Shown here: positions 11,387 to 22,800 of the stretch, one piece after another | How positions within the stretch are numbered: position 1 is the stretch's first letter | Layout of the letters: the number at the start of each line of letters is the position of its first letter | NCBI GenBank assembly: GCA_036435485.1 | Contig: CM071598.1 | Coordinates: forward strand, 139,418,148 to 139,482,147 | Source: Saposhnikovia divaricata | Lineage: Eukaryota; Streptophyta; Magnoliopsida; Apiales; Apiaceae | Direction of reading: 5' to 3' | DNA: 64,000 nt | Notes under the pieces: generated by a model | Databases searched by the model: none | What the model was told of the DNA's origin: nothing | What the model saw: the letters and a program-made list of their open reading frames with translations, nothing else | Made by a program: the position numbers and the translations under genes

Positions 11387-12167
11387 GGTCTACAATACAT
11401 ATATACGTAGTCCCTGATAACATCTCTATCAAAGGATCCCACTCTAGACCCGCTGGTCTTTTCTTTTGGTAGACTCTGAGATCACTGTATCGCTCGTTGC
11501 AACCATATTCAACTTCTCTTGAGTCCCTTTGTTAATCCTACTTGTTTGTTCTCTAAGTTGAACTACCATGTTCTAGCGTCCGAATCATGCGTGGAATTAT
11601 CTAGCACGCTCGTCTTATGATAACATTCTCGTATAACACATGTAAAATTCGCCATCAAGGGTAATGGAATCCACAACGACATAGTGACCAACCTTCAGGT
11701 AAACCCGTTACTTATCGAAAATCGGATCTTATAGCCAAAGTAAAAGACTTTCATTAATCCAAGTACTAAGTACCCTTAATTATGTAGGGAAGTCCAAACT
11801 TCTTGATTCTTAAAATGCCGCCTCCTAAACTGTGGAGGAATATGGGCCACAAAATTTATGCCAGCTTAGTCATCCGATCATATTGGCAATATCGCCTCTA
11901 CCTCAGCTGCTCTTGAGATTTCGCTCTGCTTCCTATATCATTACCAATGATAGGTCATGTACGACTCTCAAACATCTATTCATCATTCTGAAGGTCTCTA
12001 AGGATTCTATCGACCCTAGTATAATACCTCCAGTAAACACTCCAGTCCGTTCTACTCATCGGTACCTCTTTCGGTAGTCCAATAATAAGTTTACTACGAT
12101 CTCTTATGTCATTCTCCTACTTAGACTTAACTCTCAACACTTTCGTTTCTGAGTACTGTAACTTATC

Positions 12168-12179
12168 GCTCTGATACCA
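12168..12179 (-). promoter_or_regulatory. Primer-binding site of Chromo-1 (initiator tRNA-Met)
   Basis: On the minus strand TGGTATCAGAGC lies four bases after the 5' LTR end GTTACA. It is the standard plant initiator tRNA-Met complement. An intact PBS with an intact polypurine tract means the RNA could still be copied if proteins were supplied in trans. Confidence 0.95.
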
Positions 12180-13192
12180 TTTCTGTAACGCCCCCAAATC
12201 CGAGGTCAGAGATTCAGGTCGTCACGTCACCATCCAACCATATCATACCTGTATTAACTTTACAACTCAACAATACATCCATCCAGACCTTAATCTTACA
12301 CACAAACAAGTTAGAGCCTCAGAAACGATAATCAAAAGTAACATTAAATATTATAATTCATCTGTACAATCTAGAATCTTGCGCACTTCCATTTATACAG
12401 CTACACTTGAAGACAAGTCTTACTATTACAGTTGAAAACCTATCAGACTTACTCTATAGTATTTATCAGGAACTAAATCATCTCAGGGGTAAATCTTCTA
12501 CTCCTCTTCTGCTGGTGCGGAGTTAACCGATAAAATTCTTCTCTTTCTGAAAAGTTTTTTTAAAGCAAGAATGAGCTACATAATGCTCAGCAAGTTCACC
12601 ATTTTGAAAAATAATAATGTGGTTTATTTTGAAAACATTCCCAACTGTATGGGCATATATCTCAGATTTCAAAACATAATTGGACAATATATATGTCCGA
12701 GTTTGAATAAAACATTTATACTCACTAAGGAGCTTTAAGAATAACATATGAACCCTTTATAAGGTTCCCATTTCAACATATCTCAAGTTTTAAAGTATAT
12801 ACATATGAGTATATCATTTTCGGCAAAACACTCTACGGTGAACATACTGTACAGGGAATACATCATTGCAAACCTCTTTCCTTCCATTAGCTTAGAAGGT
12901 TTCTCATTCAAAAGCATTTCATTCTTTGAAATAATTGCAAGAGTGCACTAACACGTACCAATCTTTATAGAAAATCTTGCAGTTCTAGATACTGCACGAT
13001 GTCAATATTTTTCTTATCAAAAGCCACACTATCGACAACTTGGCACTTAGGCCCAAGAAGCAGTGTTTGAGAATTTTTCCAAAGTGGAGGATGGGACTGG
13101 AAGAAAACATAAAAACCTGACAAGGATTGACGATGATCAGTCGCCACATCCAAGTCCAATAATCCGCGGGTCTTCTCTACCGGTAGAAGGAT

Positions 13193-13279
13193 AGAAACTA
13201 CATCCGTAACTATCCCCGGGTGAAAACTACATCCGTAATCACCCTCGATGAAAACTACATCCGTAATCATCCTTCGGCA
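13193..13279. repeat. Three tandem 28-29 bp repeats in Chromo-1 right LTR
   Basis: Same array as at 3574-3660, again preceded by the CTACCGGTAG palindrome (13177-13186). Copy number is unchanged between the two LTRs. Confidence 0.88.
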
Positions 13280-13590
13280 ACACCTGGGCCGGAATAATAA
13301 TTGATGGACCGCCTGGCTCACGGCCGCTTACACATCCCGGGAATCGTTCGTCAACGGTTCCCACACCTGCCAGAGTCCCTTTTCTTTTTCTTTTGAAAAC
13401 TTGATTTTGATTGAAAACAGAGTAATTGAGGTCCGACATCAGTCGACCGATGATTCTTGAAATCACACAAGAAACAAACCTGACCGGGGGTTTTCGAAAA
13501 TGTTTTGAGTTCGAAAGAGTTCGAGTTTGAAAGTGCTAAAGGTATCTTGGATTAGCTTTGTCTTTAAAATAATGAACAATAATTAATAAA

Positions 13591-13954
13591 GGCTTAATGA
13601 CCTTTTAACCCTCAAAGTTTCCATCAAAATACCCATCAGCCCTTACTGTTTCAAAACGTTCCTTTTGACCCTCCAAGTATCCGTAAAGGTCCAATTAGCC
13701 CTTATACCGGATAGGAAATGGTGAGTTTGGGTGACTTTTGGTTCGTTTTAATCGGTTTCTAGCCGGAATTTTGCTGTATTGTTTTGTGTCGATTAAAACG
13801 AACCAACAATCACCCAAACTCACCATTTCCTATACCGGTATAAGGGCTAATTGGAGCTTTACGGATACTTGGAGGGTCAAAAGGAACGTTTTGAAACAGT
13901 GAGGGTTGATTGGTATTTTGGTGGAAACTTTGAGGGCTAAAAGGCCATTAAGCC
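13591..13954. mobile_element. Mutator-type fold-back MITE (364 bp)
   Basis: The element begins GGCTTAATGACCTTTTAACC and ends with the near-complement (TAAAAGGCCATTAAGCC). The two arms, about 165 bp each (13591-13755 and about 13788-13954), are inverted copies with only a few mismatches around a short loop. ATTAATAAA flanks both sides (13582-13590 and 13955-13963) and is single in the left LTR. A 9-bp duplication with long inverted repeats is characteristic of Mutator-like elements. It encodes nothing and would have been moved by a MULE transposase from elsewhere. It inserted after Chromo-1 did. Confidence 0.93.
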
Positions 13955-16469
13955 ATTAATAAATGATATTTTAAGATTTAATATTAATAATTAATAAAAT
14001 AATTATTTAATTAAATAAGCTTTTAATCCAAGATAGGTATTCTTGAGTATTTACGAAGATATAAAAATAATTACTTGAGTATACGATACTCCCCGAATGA
14101 CCCTTCGGGTTTTTGCAATTTAATTACGATATAATAATATACCGCTCCCCGGCCAATAGTATATACGGACCGCTACGACCTCTATTGCTAGAGTCGTTGT
14201 CCGAAGAAAACATTTCATTCTAAGTTCAAGGGGTGCAGACACATATGTACTTATACATCTCAATTTCATCGATACTTCGATAAACATAAACATTTGATAT
14301 GATTGAAAACTACAAACACAACAGTGAAAGTCCTTGTATAAGTAAGTTTTGAAAAGTAAACTTGCCTTGGTGAGGTTGGGGTGGTCGAGCTTGCGGAGTG
14401 GAACGATCTATACATAATCAATAGCCGATCGTTAGTACCTTAACAATATCTCTTTAATTGCGGGGTTTTAGGGGGTACAAAATTAACTTAATGACTTCGT
14501 CTTATGACTCTCTTGCCCCACTATAGGTTCATGTCATCAATCGATTACGCTCGCCACTTATTCGACTTAATTTGGTTACCTTATCCGAATCACATCCATT
14601 ACCCCTAAAATTACACTCCACTTACGACTTTTTCCCTTGCGCGAATTTTACTCTAGCATTTTTATAAAATCGAAAAATACATATTGTAATATAATTCTTT
14701 TTGGGTAGCCTTCCCCACTGCATTTACTAGCTTCTCTAATTTTTCCATGATCCTACATAAATTTTTAGGGGTTTAAACAAGGTTCACAAGGGGACCATTT
14801 AGTGCAGTCCGGAATCCAGAAACACATTTCACTTCTCAGGCCATAACTCAAAATCTATACATCACCTAGTCATGAAACTTACATTTGTGGAAACTACATT
14901 CGAATACCTTTCCAACAATATATATTAGGACTTCAGGGGACAAGATTTGTGGGTTCAAAACCCTCTTACAAGACAGTTCAAGTTCGTGGAAAAATCTCAG
15001 CATGCTTATATCAATTATCCATTCAAGAATCTTACATACACATCACATCCATCATCTAAACCACCAAGATCATACTTTAAAACATACATGGAGTTACATA
15101 CACTAACCAAAAGCTTAAAAATCACAACCACAACACTTAAACTCAAGATCTACATCATCCATAACTTATATGTCCAAGATTCACACTAACATCCATGGAT
15201 CTAAGTCATCTAACATTAAACACCATAAATAATTCATGGCCAAGAGGGGTTAGAGTTTTTATACCTTCTTGATGTTCTTACAATCTCAAACAAGCTTGGT
15301 TAACCTTGGGGAAGCCTTACTCTATGCTCACCATCTTCAATCTCACCAAAGAAATCAAGAACATGGAAGTGGGTTTCCTGACTGGAAAAACACGCCCCAA
15401 AGATCAGCCAAAACGAAGCCCTTGCACTCGTTTCCTGGTCGAGGCTCCTGAATGAAAGTTGTAGAGCGTCTTAACAGCTTTCTAACCATGTAAAGAACAA
15501 AAAATTTCATTGAGTAATGAAGTCTCTAGGCCCGTTTTAGTGAGCTCCTTTCCTGCTGGGCATAATGGAGTATTTGGTGTTTGTTTTGTTTGATTAAAGT
15601 GATAAAGTGATCAATAATGCTTGATATTTTCACTTGGATGCATCTTATCTTCTTGCCATGTGGTGTCATCTCCTCATTGGTTCATTTGGATTACCTTTAT
15701 CCATCCATAATTGCAAGCAAGTCCCTTGCTTTATACATATTGTTTCCAAGTCCTTCCTTCCTTTTCTTATTTGCACCAAGGGGCTTCCCTTCTTGTATAT
15801 TTACTAAATCAATATGTTACAACTTATATGTTGCACTTCATTGTAATAGTGTGGCCCAATACCTCAAACAATCGTTGTGTCCAATTTTCTTTGTATTTTC
15901 TCTTTATCTCAGAAAAAAATTCTCGCGGTTTCTCAACTGTTCTCATTTCTCAATTCTAGGATTTTATTCTCAATCCTTTTTCCCTCTCATAATATATCCT
16001 TCCTTGGACTCTTAATATATCATATCCTTAATCCATGATTCGTTCGCTCAATCGCTTAATCTCATTGTAAAGTTTCAGCGGTTTCTAGAACGTTTGTTTC
16101 ACTTCCTCAGTGGTTTTCGTTCCAAATTCTCAAATCACTTATAATAAAATTCCAAAATATTAACTCCACAATTCCTCAAATTAAATATCTCATTTCTTGA
16201 TATTACTGATATATAATTCACTGATCGGTCAAATATTACTCGAAAATAGAATTTGGAATTTCTGAATTCCGATCGCATTTACATACACTTATTTACTCCG
16301 TAGATTACTAGTATAACTTCGGAATATCCACACTACGTCTCGTACATAGGTGGCATGAAAAATTTTCTTAATCCTCAAAATCACTATTCATCCACCAAAT
16401 CAATAATCATTGATGCACTTCATCATAATAGGAAAAGTTTTAATTCTACCGAAATTTTGGGTTCTTACA

Positions 16470-16474
16470 CTACT
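16470..16474. repeat. Target-site duplication CTACT, right copy (Chromo-1)
   Basis: Pairs with 2560-2564 and marks the return to Copia-A RT coding sequence. Confidence 0.95.
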
Positions 16475-17355
16475 TATATGGGTCACTTGATAATGACATT
16501 TACATGAAAATCCCCGATGGATTAAAAATGCCTGAAGCATGTAGTTCAAGACCCCGAGAAATTTATTCAATTAAATTACAAAAATCATTGTACGGGTTGA
16601 AACAATCAGGTCGAATGTGGTATAATCGCCTTAGCGAGTACCTTTTAAAAAATGGATATGTTAATAATGTAATTTGTCCATGTGTTTTTATTAAAAGGAC
16701 AAAAATGGGGTTTACTATAATTGCCGTTTATGTTGATGATCTAAACATCATAGGGACCCCATATGAGCTTAATGAAACGATTGAATATTTGAAAAGAGAA
16801 TTTGAAATGAAAGACTTGGGCAAAACAAAACTATGCCTTGGTTTTCAAGTTGAACATCTATCCAAAGGAATTTTTGTCCACCAGTCTTCATATATTGAAA
16901 AGATCCTTAAGCGATTTATTATGGATAAAGCATATCCCGTGAGTGCACCTATGGTTGTTCGCTCACTTGAAAAGAAACAGGATCCATTCCGTCCAAAAGA
17001 AGAGGGAGAAGAACTTCTTGGTCCCGAAGTACCATATCTTAGTGCCATTGGTGCACTAATGTACCTTGCCAATTGTACACGACCTAATATTGTTTTTTCT
17101 GTTAATTTATTGGCAAGGCATAGTTCTGCTCCAACTCGAAGACATTGGACTGGTGTAAAACAAATTTTTAGATATCTTCGAGGTACAATGGATATGGGTT
17201 TGTTTTATTCTAAAGACTCAAAAGTAGAATTAGTTGGTTATGCAGATGCAGGTTATCGATCTGATCCCCACAAAGGTAGATCACAAACAGGTTATGTATT
17301 CACATATAGTGATGCCGCAATATCTTGGCGGTCTACAAAGCAAACTCAAACTTGA
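16475..17355 (+). pseudogene. pol: Copia-A RT C-terminal half and start of RNase H
   Basis: The RT resumes with YGSLDNDIYMKIPDG, then YGLKQSGRMWYNRL, the catalytic YVDD in IIAVYVDDLNIIGT, KDLGKTKLCLGFQVE and the connection region with YLSAIGALMYLANCTRP. RNase H begins with VGYADAGYRSDPHKGRSQ (first acidic residue) and AISWRSTKQTQT. Just there the frame ends at TGA: a stretch of roughly 150 bp or more that should carry the second and third RNase H acidic residues is missing. A start at 16504 is only the first in-frame ATG; coding is continuous with the part left of Chromo-1. Confidence 0.92.
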
Positions 17356-17562
17356 GAAGGTTACATTAAAGGTGATAGGACGAAGCACATTGATCCAAAG
17401 TTTTTCTTCACTCATGAGCTTCAGCAAAGAGGAGAAATTGATGTCTGTCAGATTCGCTCATGTGAAAATCCAGCAGATTTGTTCACAAAGTCACTTCCTA
17501 CATCATCTTTCGAGAAATTAGTACACAAGATTGGAATGCGTAGATTTCGAGATATATGTTAA
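17356..17562 (+). pseudogene. pol: Copia-A RNase H C-terminal tail after an internal deletion
   Basis: In another frame the sequence continues with EGYIKGDRTKHIDPKFFFTH, then a segment containing ENPADLFTKSLP and RRFRDIC, ending at TAA (17560-17562). These are the usual copia RNase H end and the pol C-terminus. The joint at about 17353 brings KQTQT next to EGYIKG, so the middle of the domain is gone. Confidence 0.88.
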
Positions 17563-17713
17563 TATTAATAGTCATGTTGCAATGAGGGGGAGACATATAC
17601 GATACACTCTTTTTCATTAGTACAACACATGTACTCTTTTTCCTTCACTAAGGTTTTTCCCACAGGGTTTTTCCTAGTAAGGTTTTAACGAGGCATGATG
17701 TTTGTACGAGTCA

Positions 17714-17725
17714 TCCAAGGGGGAG
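17714..17725 (+). promoter_or_regulatory. Polypurine tract of Copia-A
   Basis: CCAAGGGGGAG directly precedes the LTR start TGTTATG. A similar purine run (TGAGGGGGAGAC) lies at about 17583, before the leader-like sequence. Confidence 0.9.
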
Positions 17726-17962
17726 TGTTATGTATTTATTGTCTGACTCTTAGAATTTCATAGATGAATCTTAATATTTCATATATCCCTCTTTAATATA
17801 GCCAACCTTTGGCTTTACATTACCCTTGTAACATGCATTTATATGGCCTATATAAAGGCTTGCTTGTACTTTGATTTGATACAACAAATAATGAAATGAT
17901 CTCCCCCTTCTCTATTATTTAGTTCTCTCAAATCTTATCTCTATATTATATTATATATAACA
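17726..17962 (+). repeat. Copia-A 3' LTR (237 bp)
   Basis: It starts TGTTATG and ends TATATAACA, giving a TGTTA/TAACA inverted end. A TATA box is at 17849-17856 (CCTATATAAAGG). The five bases after the end (GCGAT) should be the target duplication. The matching copy and 5' LTR are outside the window. Confidence 0.88.
17849..17856 (+). promoter_or_regulatory. TATA box in Copia-A LTR
   Basis: TATATAAA sits 106 bp before the LTR end, a usual position for a short copia LTR. In the 5' LTR the same element would start the genomic RNA. Confidence 0.7.
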
Positions 17963-19865
17963 GCGATGTACTTTTCTCAAGTTTTAGCATTGGGCTATGA
18001 ATTACTTTTGTATTATTAAGATATAAAATAAACATTAAATTAAAAAAATTACCGATAAATATATTAAAATTTAATAATAATAAGTGTAAAAGTAGGAAAA
18101 TTATATCCAATTACACGATGATAATACATGAATAATACAACAATACAACCATATGTCAAATATTTTATACTCATGAATAACATAACTACATTTAAATTAT
18201 TTACACTCACTAACAACGGATTTAAATTATTTACATTCCGTAAATATCCTTTATTATGTCCTTATATATAATAAGCATAAGGATGATCTTATCCATTTTT
18301 TTGATAATACAGTAGTATATTGACGATCAAAATAATATGGACTATTGAATCTTAAAATAGACATATAAGAATCGTTAAATCTAATATTAATAAAAAAAAT
18401 TGATTGATTTTAGGATTATATTTACTAAAAAATAAATTTTAATAATCGTTTTCTAAATTGAATAGCATTCTCAATGTAAAAAACCAGTTTAATTTTAAAA
18501 TAAATATATGAGAACCGTTAGATCTAATATTAAAAGTTTACTCCCTTCGTCCCAGCCAATTCTTTACGTTTGGGTTCGACACGGAGTTTAAGGATAAGTG
18601 TAAATTATTGGAGAAAAATAAGAAATGAGTAAAGTAACGAGATCAATCAATATTTAATATGTAAAGTGAGTATAATGGTGTAAAGTAATGAATGAATGTA
18701 GTTTTACTACTTTTGGAAATTTTTGGAAGGTAAAAAATTGAGAGAATATCAAAAAAGGAAAGTATAAAGAAATATACGGGAGTATGAGACCGAGGGAGTA
18801 TTTGATTGATAGTATGGTTATATTCAAAACTTAAAAGCATTTTAAAATTCTAAATCAAATATAAGTATGTTTCCTAAATTAAATAGAATTCTTAATGTAA
18901 AAATTCGTAACTTTCTTTTCTCACATTTTTCGTACAGTTTGAGCCGGATAATAATTGTTGAACTATCACTAAATAAAAATTGATTTTTTTTTTGAGTTTT
19001 GCAAGGAATATAAAATTGTCAAATCTGATTGTTAGAACTTAGGATAGAATAAAAATAGTAAATTGATTGTGTAAAATCTAATAAATAACAATTATTTTAT
19101 TTACTTATGTTCAAATTTGTATTTTTTTTCTCTATATCTTTTAAATTTAAGAATTTTTTATTTATTTCAATAAAATATTAAAATTTAACTGATAAAAATA
19201 TAAAAAAAAAATATTAATGGAAATCAATATTATTTTAATATTATTTATTCTTACAATTATAAATATTAAAAAATGAACTGTGTATTATACGGGTTTTCAT
19301 CAATTTATTTTAAGATATAACGATTCTTATTTATTTTGTCACACGGAGGATCAGACTGCTGATTATCAAACTTTTAGACAAAATCCTCTTACACTTATTA
19401 TTAAAATTGTATTTGATTGTTAGCAGAACTATATCAAATAATAACAAGGGTATATTGATAAGCAAAACGAATTATATATTTATATGTATAATTCATAAAT
19501 CGAATATAATTTTTATCGTAAAAAATTGTTAATTTCTTTTTTTTTTTGTTTTTGCGTAGATTTAATTGAAAAAAATGATTAATCATCACTAAATTAAAGA
19601 TCATTTTGTTAATTTCACGTGGATTGTGAAATCGCTCAAATCAACTTTTAATAATTCAAGACAGGATACAAATAAAATCGAACGTGTAAAATTTTATATA
19701 TATTATGTTTTTAACAACAATTTGATATATAAATTAATAACATATAAAATTTAAAAAAATTAATATAGTTATAAATATTAAAAAAGGAGTAGTGAATTAT
19801 ACAATTTTTAATCTAGTATATATTTACACAAGTAAAATGCATATGCTAGTAATAGACATACATAA
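17963..19865. other. AT-rich intergenic DNA between Copia-A and Chromo-2
   Basis: No gene is visible. The stretch is very AT-rich with A and T runs. It holds the Stowaway-like MITE (18541-18798). Short similar passages flank that MITE (about 18440-18485 and 18870-18905), and a longer diverged direct duplication follows (about 19020-19310 versus 19650-19815). Confidence 0.7.
18541..18798. mobile_element. Stowaway-like MITE (258 bp)
   Basis: The left end reads CTCCCTTCGTCCCAGCC and the right end ends GAGACCGAGGGAG. Both are preceded or followed by TA (18539-18540, 18799-18800). CTCCCTCCGTCC-type ends with a TA duplication are the signature of Stowaway, a Tc1/mariner-derived MITE family. The ends match imperfectly, so the copy is aged. 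A 65-codon minus-strand frame over its right part is a shadow. Confidence 0.85.
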
Positions 19866-22800
19866 TGTAACGCCCCCAAATCCCTTACCAAGAATCCGGG
19901 TCGTAACAACCTTAACCATACACATACATACCTTTGCGGAATATTTAATCACCTGCTCACAATATAATCTTCAACAATATTCATAATAAACTCCATCCTT
20001 TACTCCACGGATTATAGTTTTAGAACGAGTACTTAATGATCCAAAAGTTTTTACACAATCAGAGTATCCGCCAGAATCTTATTACAACTTCTACCTAGAG
20101 TTATTACAATACTTCTTCCATCTTATTCTCATATCCGGAACCTTTCTTCTAACATGCTGCCTCCGTTGCAGGACCTTTCCCCTTATCATAGTTCGCCACA
20201 CTAGTGCCAGCTCTGGTTGCCATTGTTTGATAATATATAAAATAGCAAGAATGAGCCAAAAAAATGCCCAGCAAGTTTTATACACCAGAATCATATATAT
20301 TTATACTCAAAGATATAATTTGGACTTCAACAATGGACTATCAAAATCATTCGAAGATATATTCCTCTTTCGATTAACAATAAACAACTGAACCCTTAAA
20401 CTCTCCCACTTTGGATATTACTCATATATATATATATACTACAAACTTCTTTGAGAAATGACTCCCCATAATTTCATCATCATACTGAAATTTACTCACA
20501 AGAACTGAGTGAGGACATACCTTTCATACTGCAATTTATACCCACCTGTAGTATCAATTACAATTATCAAATACTGCTGATGGACTATATTCAGGAGATT
20601 CTTATCCGTTTGGTTGTAATGGATGATCAGTCCATACATCTATCAATTTACTACCGGTAGAAGGATGAGCCGACTGGCTCGGACCTCACCCTAAGCCGCA
20701 TCCGGGCTTTCAGACATATTTGTTGGGCTGGCCACCATACCAGTCTCGTACGTTATCTCCAGTCCAGAACCTGGGGTACCAGAGTACCCCTGGCCACATT
20801 TTATACTTATCATCTTAGATGTCACGTATAATTCCACGTGCACCTCAATTCATAATAATTATTATCGTTCAGAAACAATTAACGATTACTATTTCCAATA
20901 AATCACTTTCCTCTTGAAAGATAAGAGGAAACATATGAATGATTATTTTGATCATGGGTTCGAATAAAATGATCCAGATCAAATCTCTCATCACCTCCCA
21001 TAATTAACATTACTCCCCTTAATAACAACATAGTTTTCCAAAACATTTTATCTTCCTTCGAATACGAACAATGTACCTCGATACTTGTCCCAATCATATG
21101 GACCAATAACTCTGATACATACTACTATGCTTATATACTATTCGGATAACATTCACAATAATAATATATATACATGCATTCAATTGTATCAATATCCGGT
21201 ATTTGAGTAACGAGATAAAATACTTGCAATTTTTAAAGAAAACATTTTGAACTAACATAGACCATACATTGAAACATATACTTTGAACAATAGAGTAAGG
21301 TTTAGTATACTTGCCTGGTGCTCCGGATGTAGTAGGGGCTCGTAGCGGGATCCGACAATCTAAATAAAGTCAAGAAAATATGCGATTAATCCCCTATACG
21401 ATCCAGTTATAACTCAATGCTCAGACACTTAAGCAAACCACACATAAGGCACTAAGGGGTCCCTCTAGACTCGTACTAAGTCCATGTTAATTGACAAACA
21501 CCTTAGTCATAAGTTTAGTCCGAGATCGTCCCTCAAATCAAGTTATACTTAACCATTTATAACCTCATTCTTTACACCAATATGTTGCCTTGATAATTCT
21601 TAACAAGTTTCGTGTTTAAGTCGACTCGAAATTCCTCTTTTAACTTAGCCAAAACGGATGGTCAAAGTAGCACCTCTAGAGTTGACTTTCCTGAGAATTA
21701 CTATTCCTTGACTAACACTCCAACATTTTTAATAAATCACTGGAAACGTATTTAAATACGAAACCACTTCTAAAATCATCTTTGGTATTTTTAATATTTA
21801 TCATAAAGGTTTCGATTTGAAAACACGGGTCTAGATAGGTGAAATGTATTTTTAAAGTTGGGTCAACTCCGGATTCTTACTATTTGCACCACTTTTACTA
21901 AAACCTTCATAACTCGATAACCGTTAACTCAAATGACGCACCGTTTTCACGTGCATGATCAAGAGAATGTCTAGAAGATAACCAACTCAAGATTTGGCTC
22001 TGGTCAGAGGACACTTTTTCGGAATTACCGAAACAGGGGAGTTGTTTTGGTGAATAGTGTCATTCCTTTAAGGGCTTTTCACTCGCGCAACCTCGGCTGA
22101 CGCATTTTTATAAAATCGACAAACAATCTTTTTAACTCGAAACCTTCGCACATACTTTGCTAACTGACCTTAGCATTTATCCTCAAAATTCCATATTATA
22201 AATCGACATTTAAGGGTCTCAATCATAGCCTCAAATTAGGTACATTTCTGCAGTTCCATTCCCCGAACAACTTTCACTAAAATGGTCATATCTCCTAAAC
22301 CATAAACTCTTTTGACATGATTCTTATGGCCACGTAAACTAGAAACCAAAAGCTACACAACCATATGTAGTGGTTAACCTTTAAACAATTTTATGGTCTC
22401 GGGTTTCAACTGTTAAAGAGGTTTACAAAAATCGGGCATTACGACTGCTCTAAATCGAACACTACCATTTTGTTTCATCTCAAACAAGCCACACAAGGCT
22501 ACCCATACTCTAATATCACAAACCAACACTCATACTAGGCCTCTAAGGGCAGTGGTAAGGTCCAATGACTACCACTCAACATATACACCTCAAAACAAAG
22601 CTAAACAATCATATAAACTCTTAACATGAACTCATCTTTACACTAACATCAAAACTCCACCAAAACTCATATAAATAAAAGGTAAAGTTGAGGTTTATAC
22701 CTTCCTTGATAGTCTCACAACACTAACAAATCTTTGTACACCTTATAATAGCCTTGGGTAGTTTTAACAAAGCCTAAAAGCCATGAACAAAACATGAAAA

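Larger units (their letters stand above)
7151..12167. other. Chromo-1 non-coding interior (5 kb)
   Basis: There is no protein domain I can recognise in any frame. The stretch is colinear and visibly very similar to 55967-60982 of Chromo-3, so it belongs to the family and is not random flank. It holds a minus-strand 75-codon frame (7266-7493), a 63-codon plus-strand frame (11195-11386) and a CTAG-rich patch (10120-10300). Where gag, protease and RT should be there is nothing, which makes this a LARD-like interior. Confidence 0.8.
2565..16469 (-). mobile_element. Chromo-1: chimeric non-autonomous chromovirus-derived element, minus strand
   Basis: Two long LTRs (2565-6478 and 12184-16469) bound an interior with a polypurine tract at the left end and an initiator-Met PBS at the right end, so the element reads leftwards. 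The LTRs begin TG and end CA and the element is flanked by CTACT. The only coding trace is the end of an integrase with a chromodomain-type tail, typical of the Tekay/Del chromovirus clade. Gag, protease, RT and RNase H are absent, so it would have depended on a helper. The two LTRs look about 99 percent alike apart from a MITE, so the insertion is fairly young. Confidence 0.93.
12184..16469 (-). repeat. Chromo-1 right LTR (5' LTR of the minus-strand element)
   Basis: It is 4,286 bp, or 3,913 bp once the 364-bp MITE and its 9-bp duplication are removed, matching the left LTR to one base. Differences from the left copy are scattered single changes, such as a T for C near 12290 and a G/A change near 12456. 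The promoter for the genomic RNA would lie here, reading left. Confidence 0.94.
1..17962 (+). mobile_element. Copia-A: decayed Ty1/copia LTR retrotransposon, split by Chromo-1
   Basis: The order gag end, protease, integrase, RT, RNase H, polypurine tract and 3' LTR is a plant Ty1/copia element read on the plus strand. Its 5' LTR and most of gag lie left of the window. The coding parts are 3-2564 and 16475-17560, separated by the 13.9 kb Chromo-1 insertion. The copy is dead: one frameshift and a nonsense codon in the integrase-RT region, the insertion in RT, and a deletion in RNase H. The short LTR (237 bp) and the leader-like stretch before it suit an Ale- or Ivana/Oryco-type lineage. I cannot fix the clade without a tree. 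Confidence 0.93.

Noticed and set aside
12168..12183. tRNA-like sequence
   Set aside because: It is only the complement of the tRNA-Met 3' end, i.e. a PBS; no cloverleaf surrounds it.
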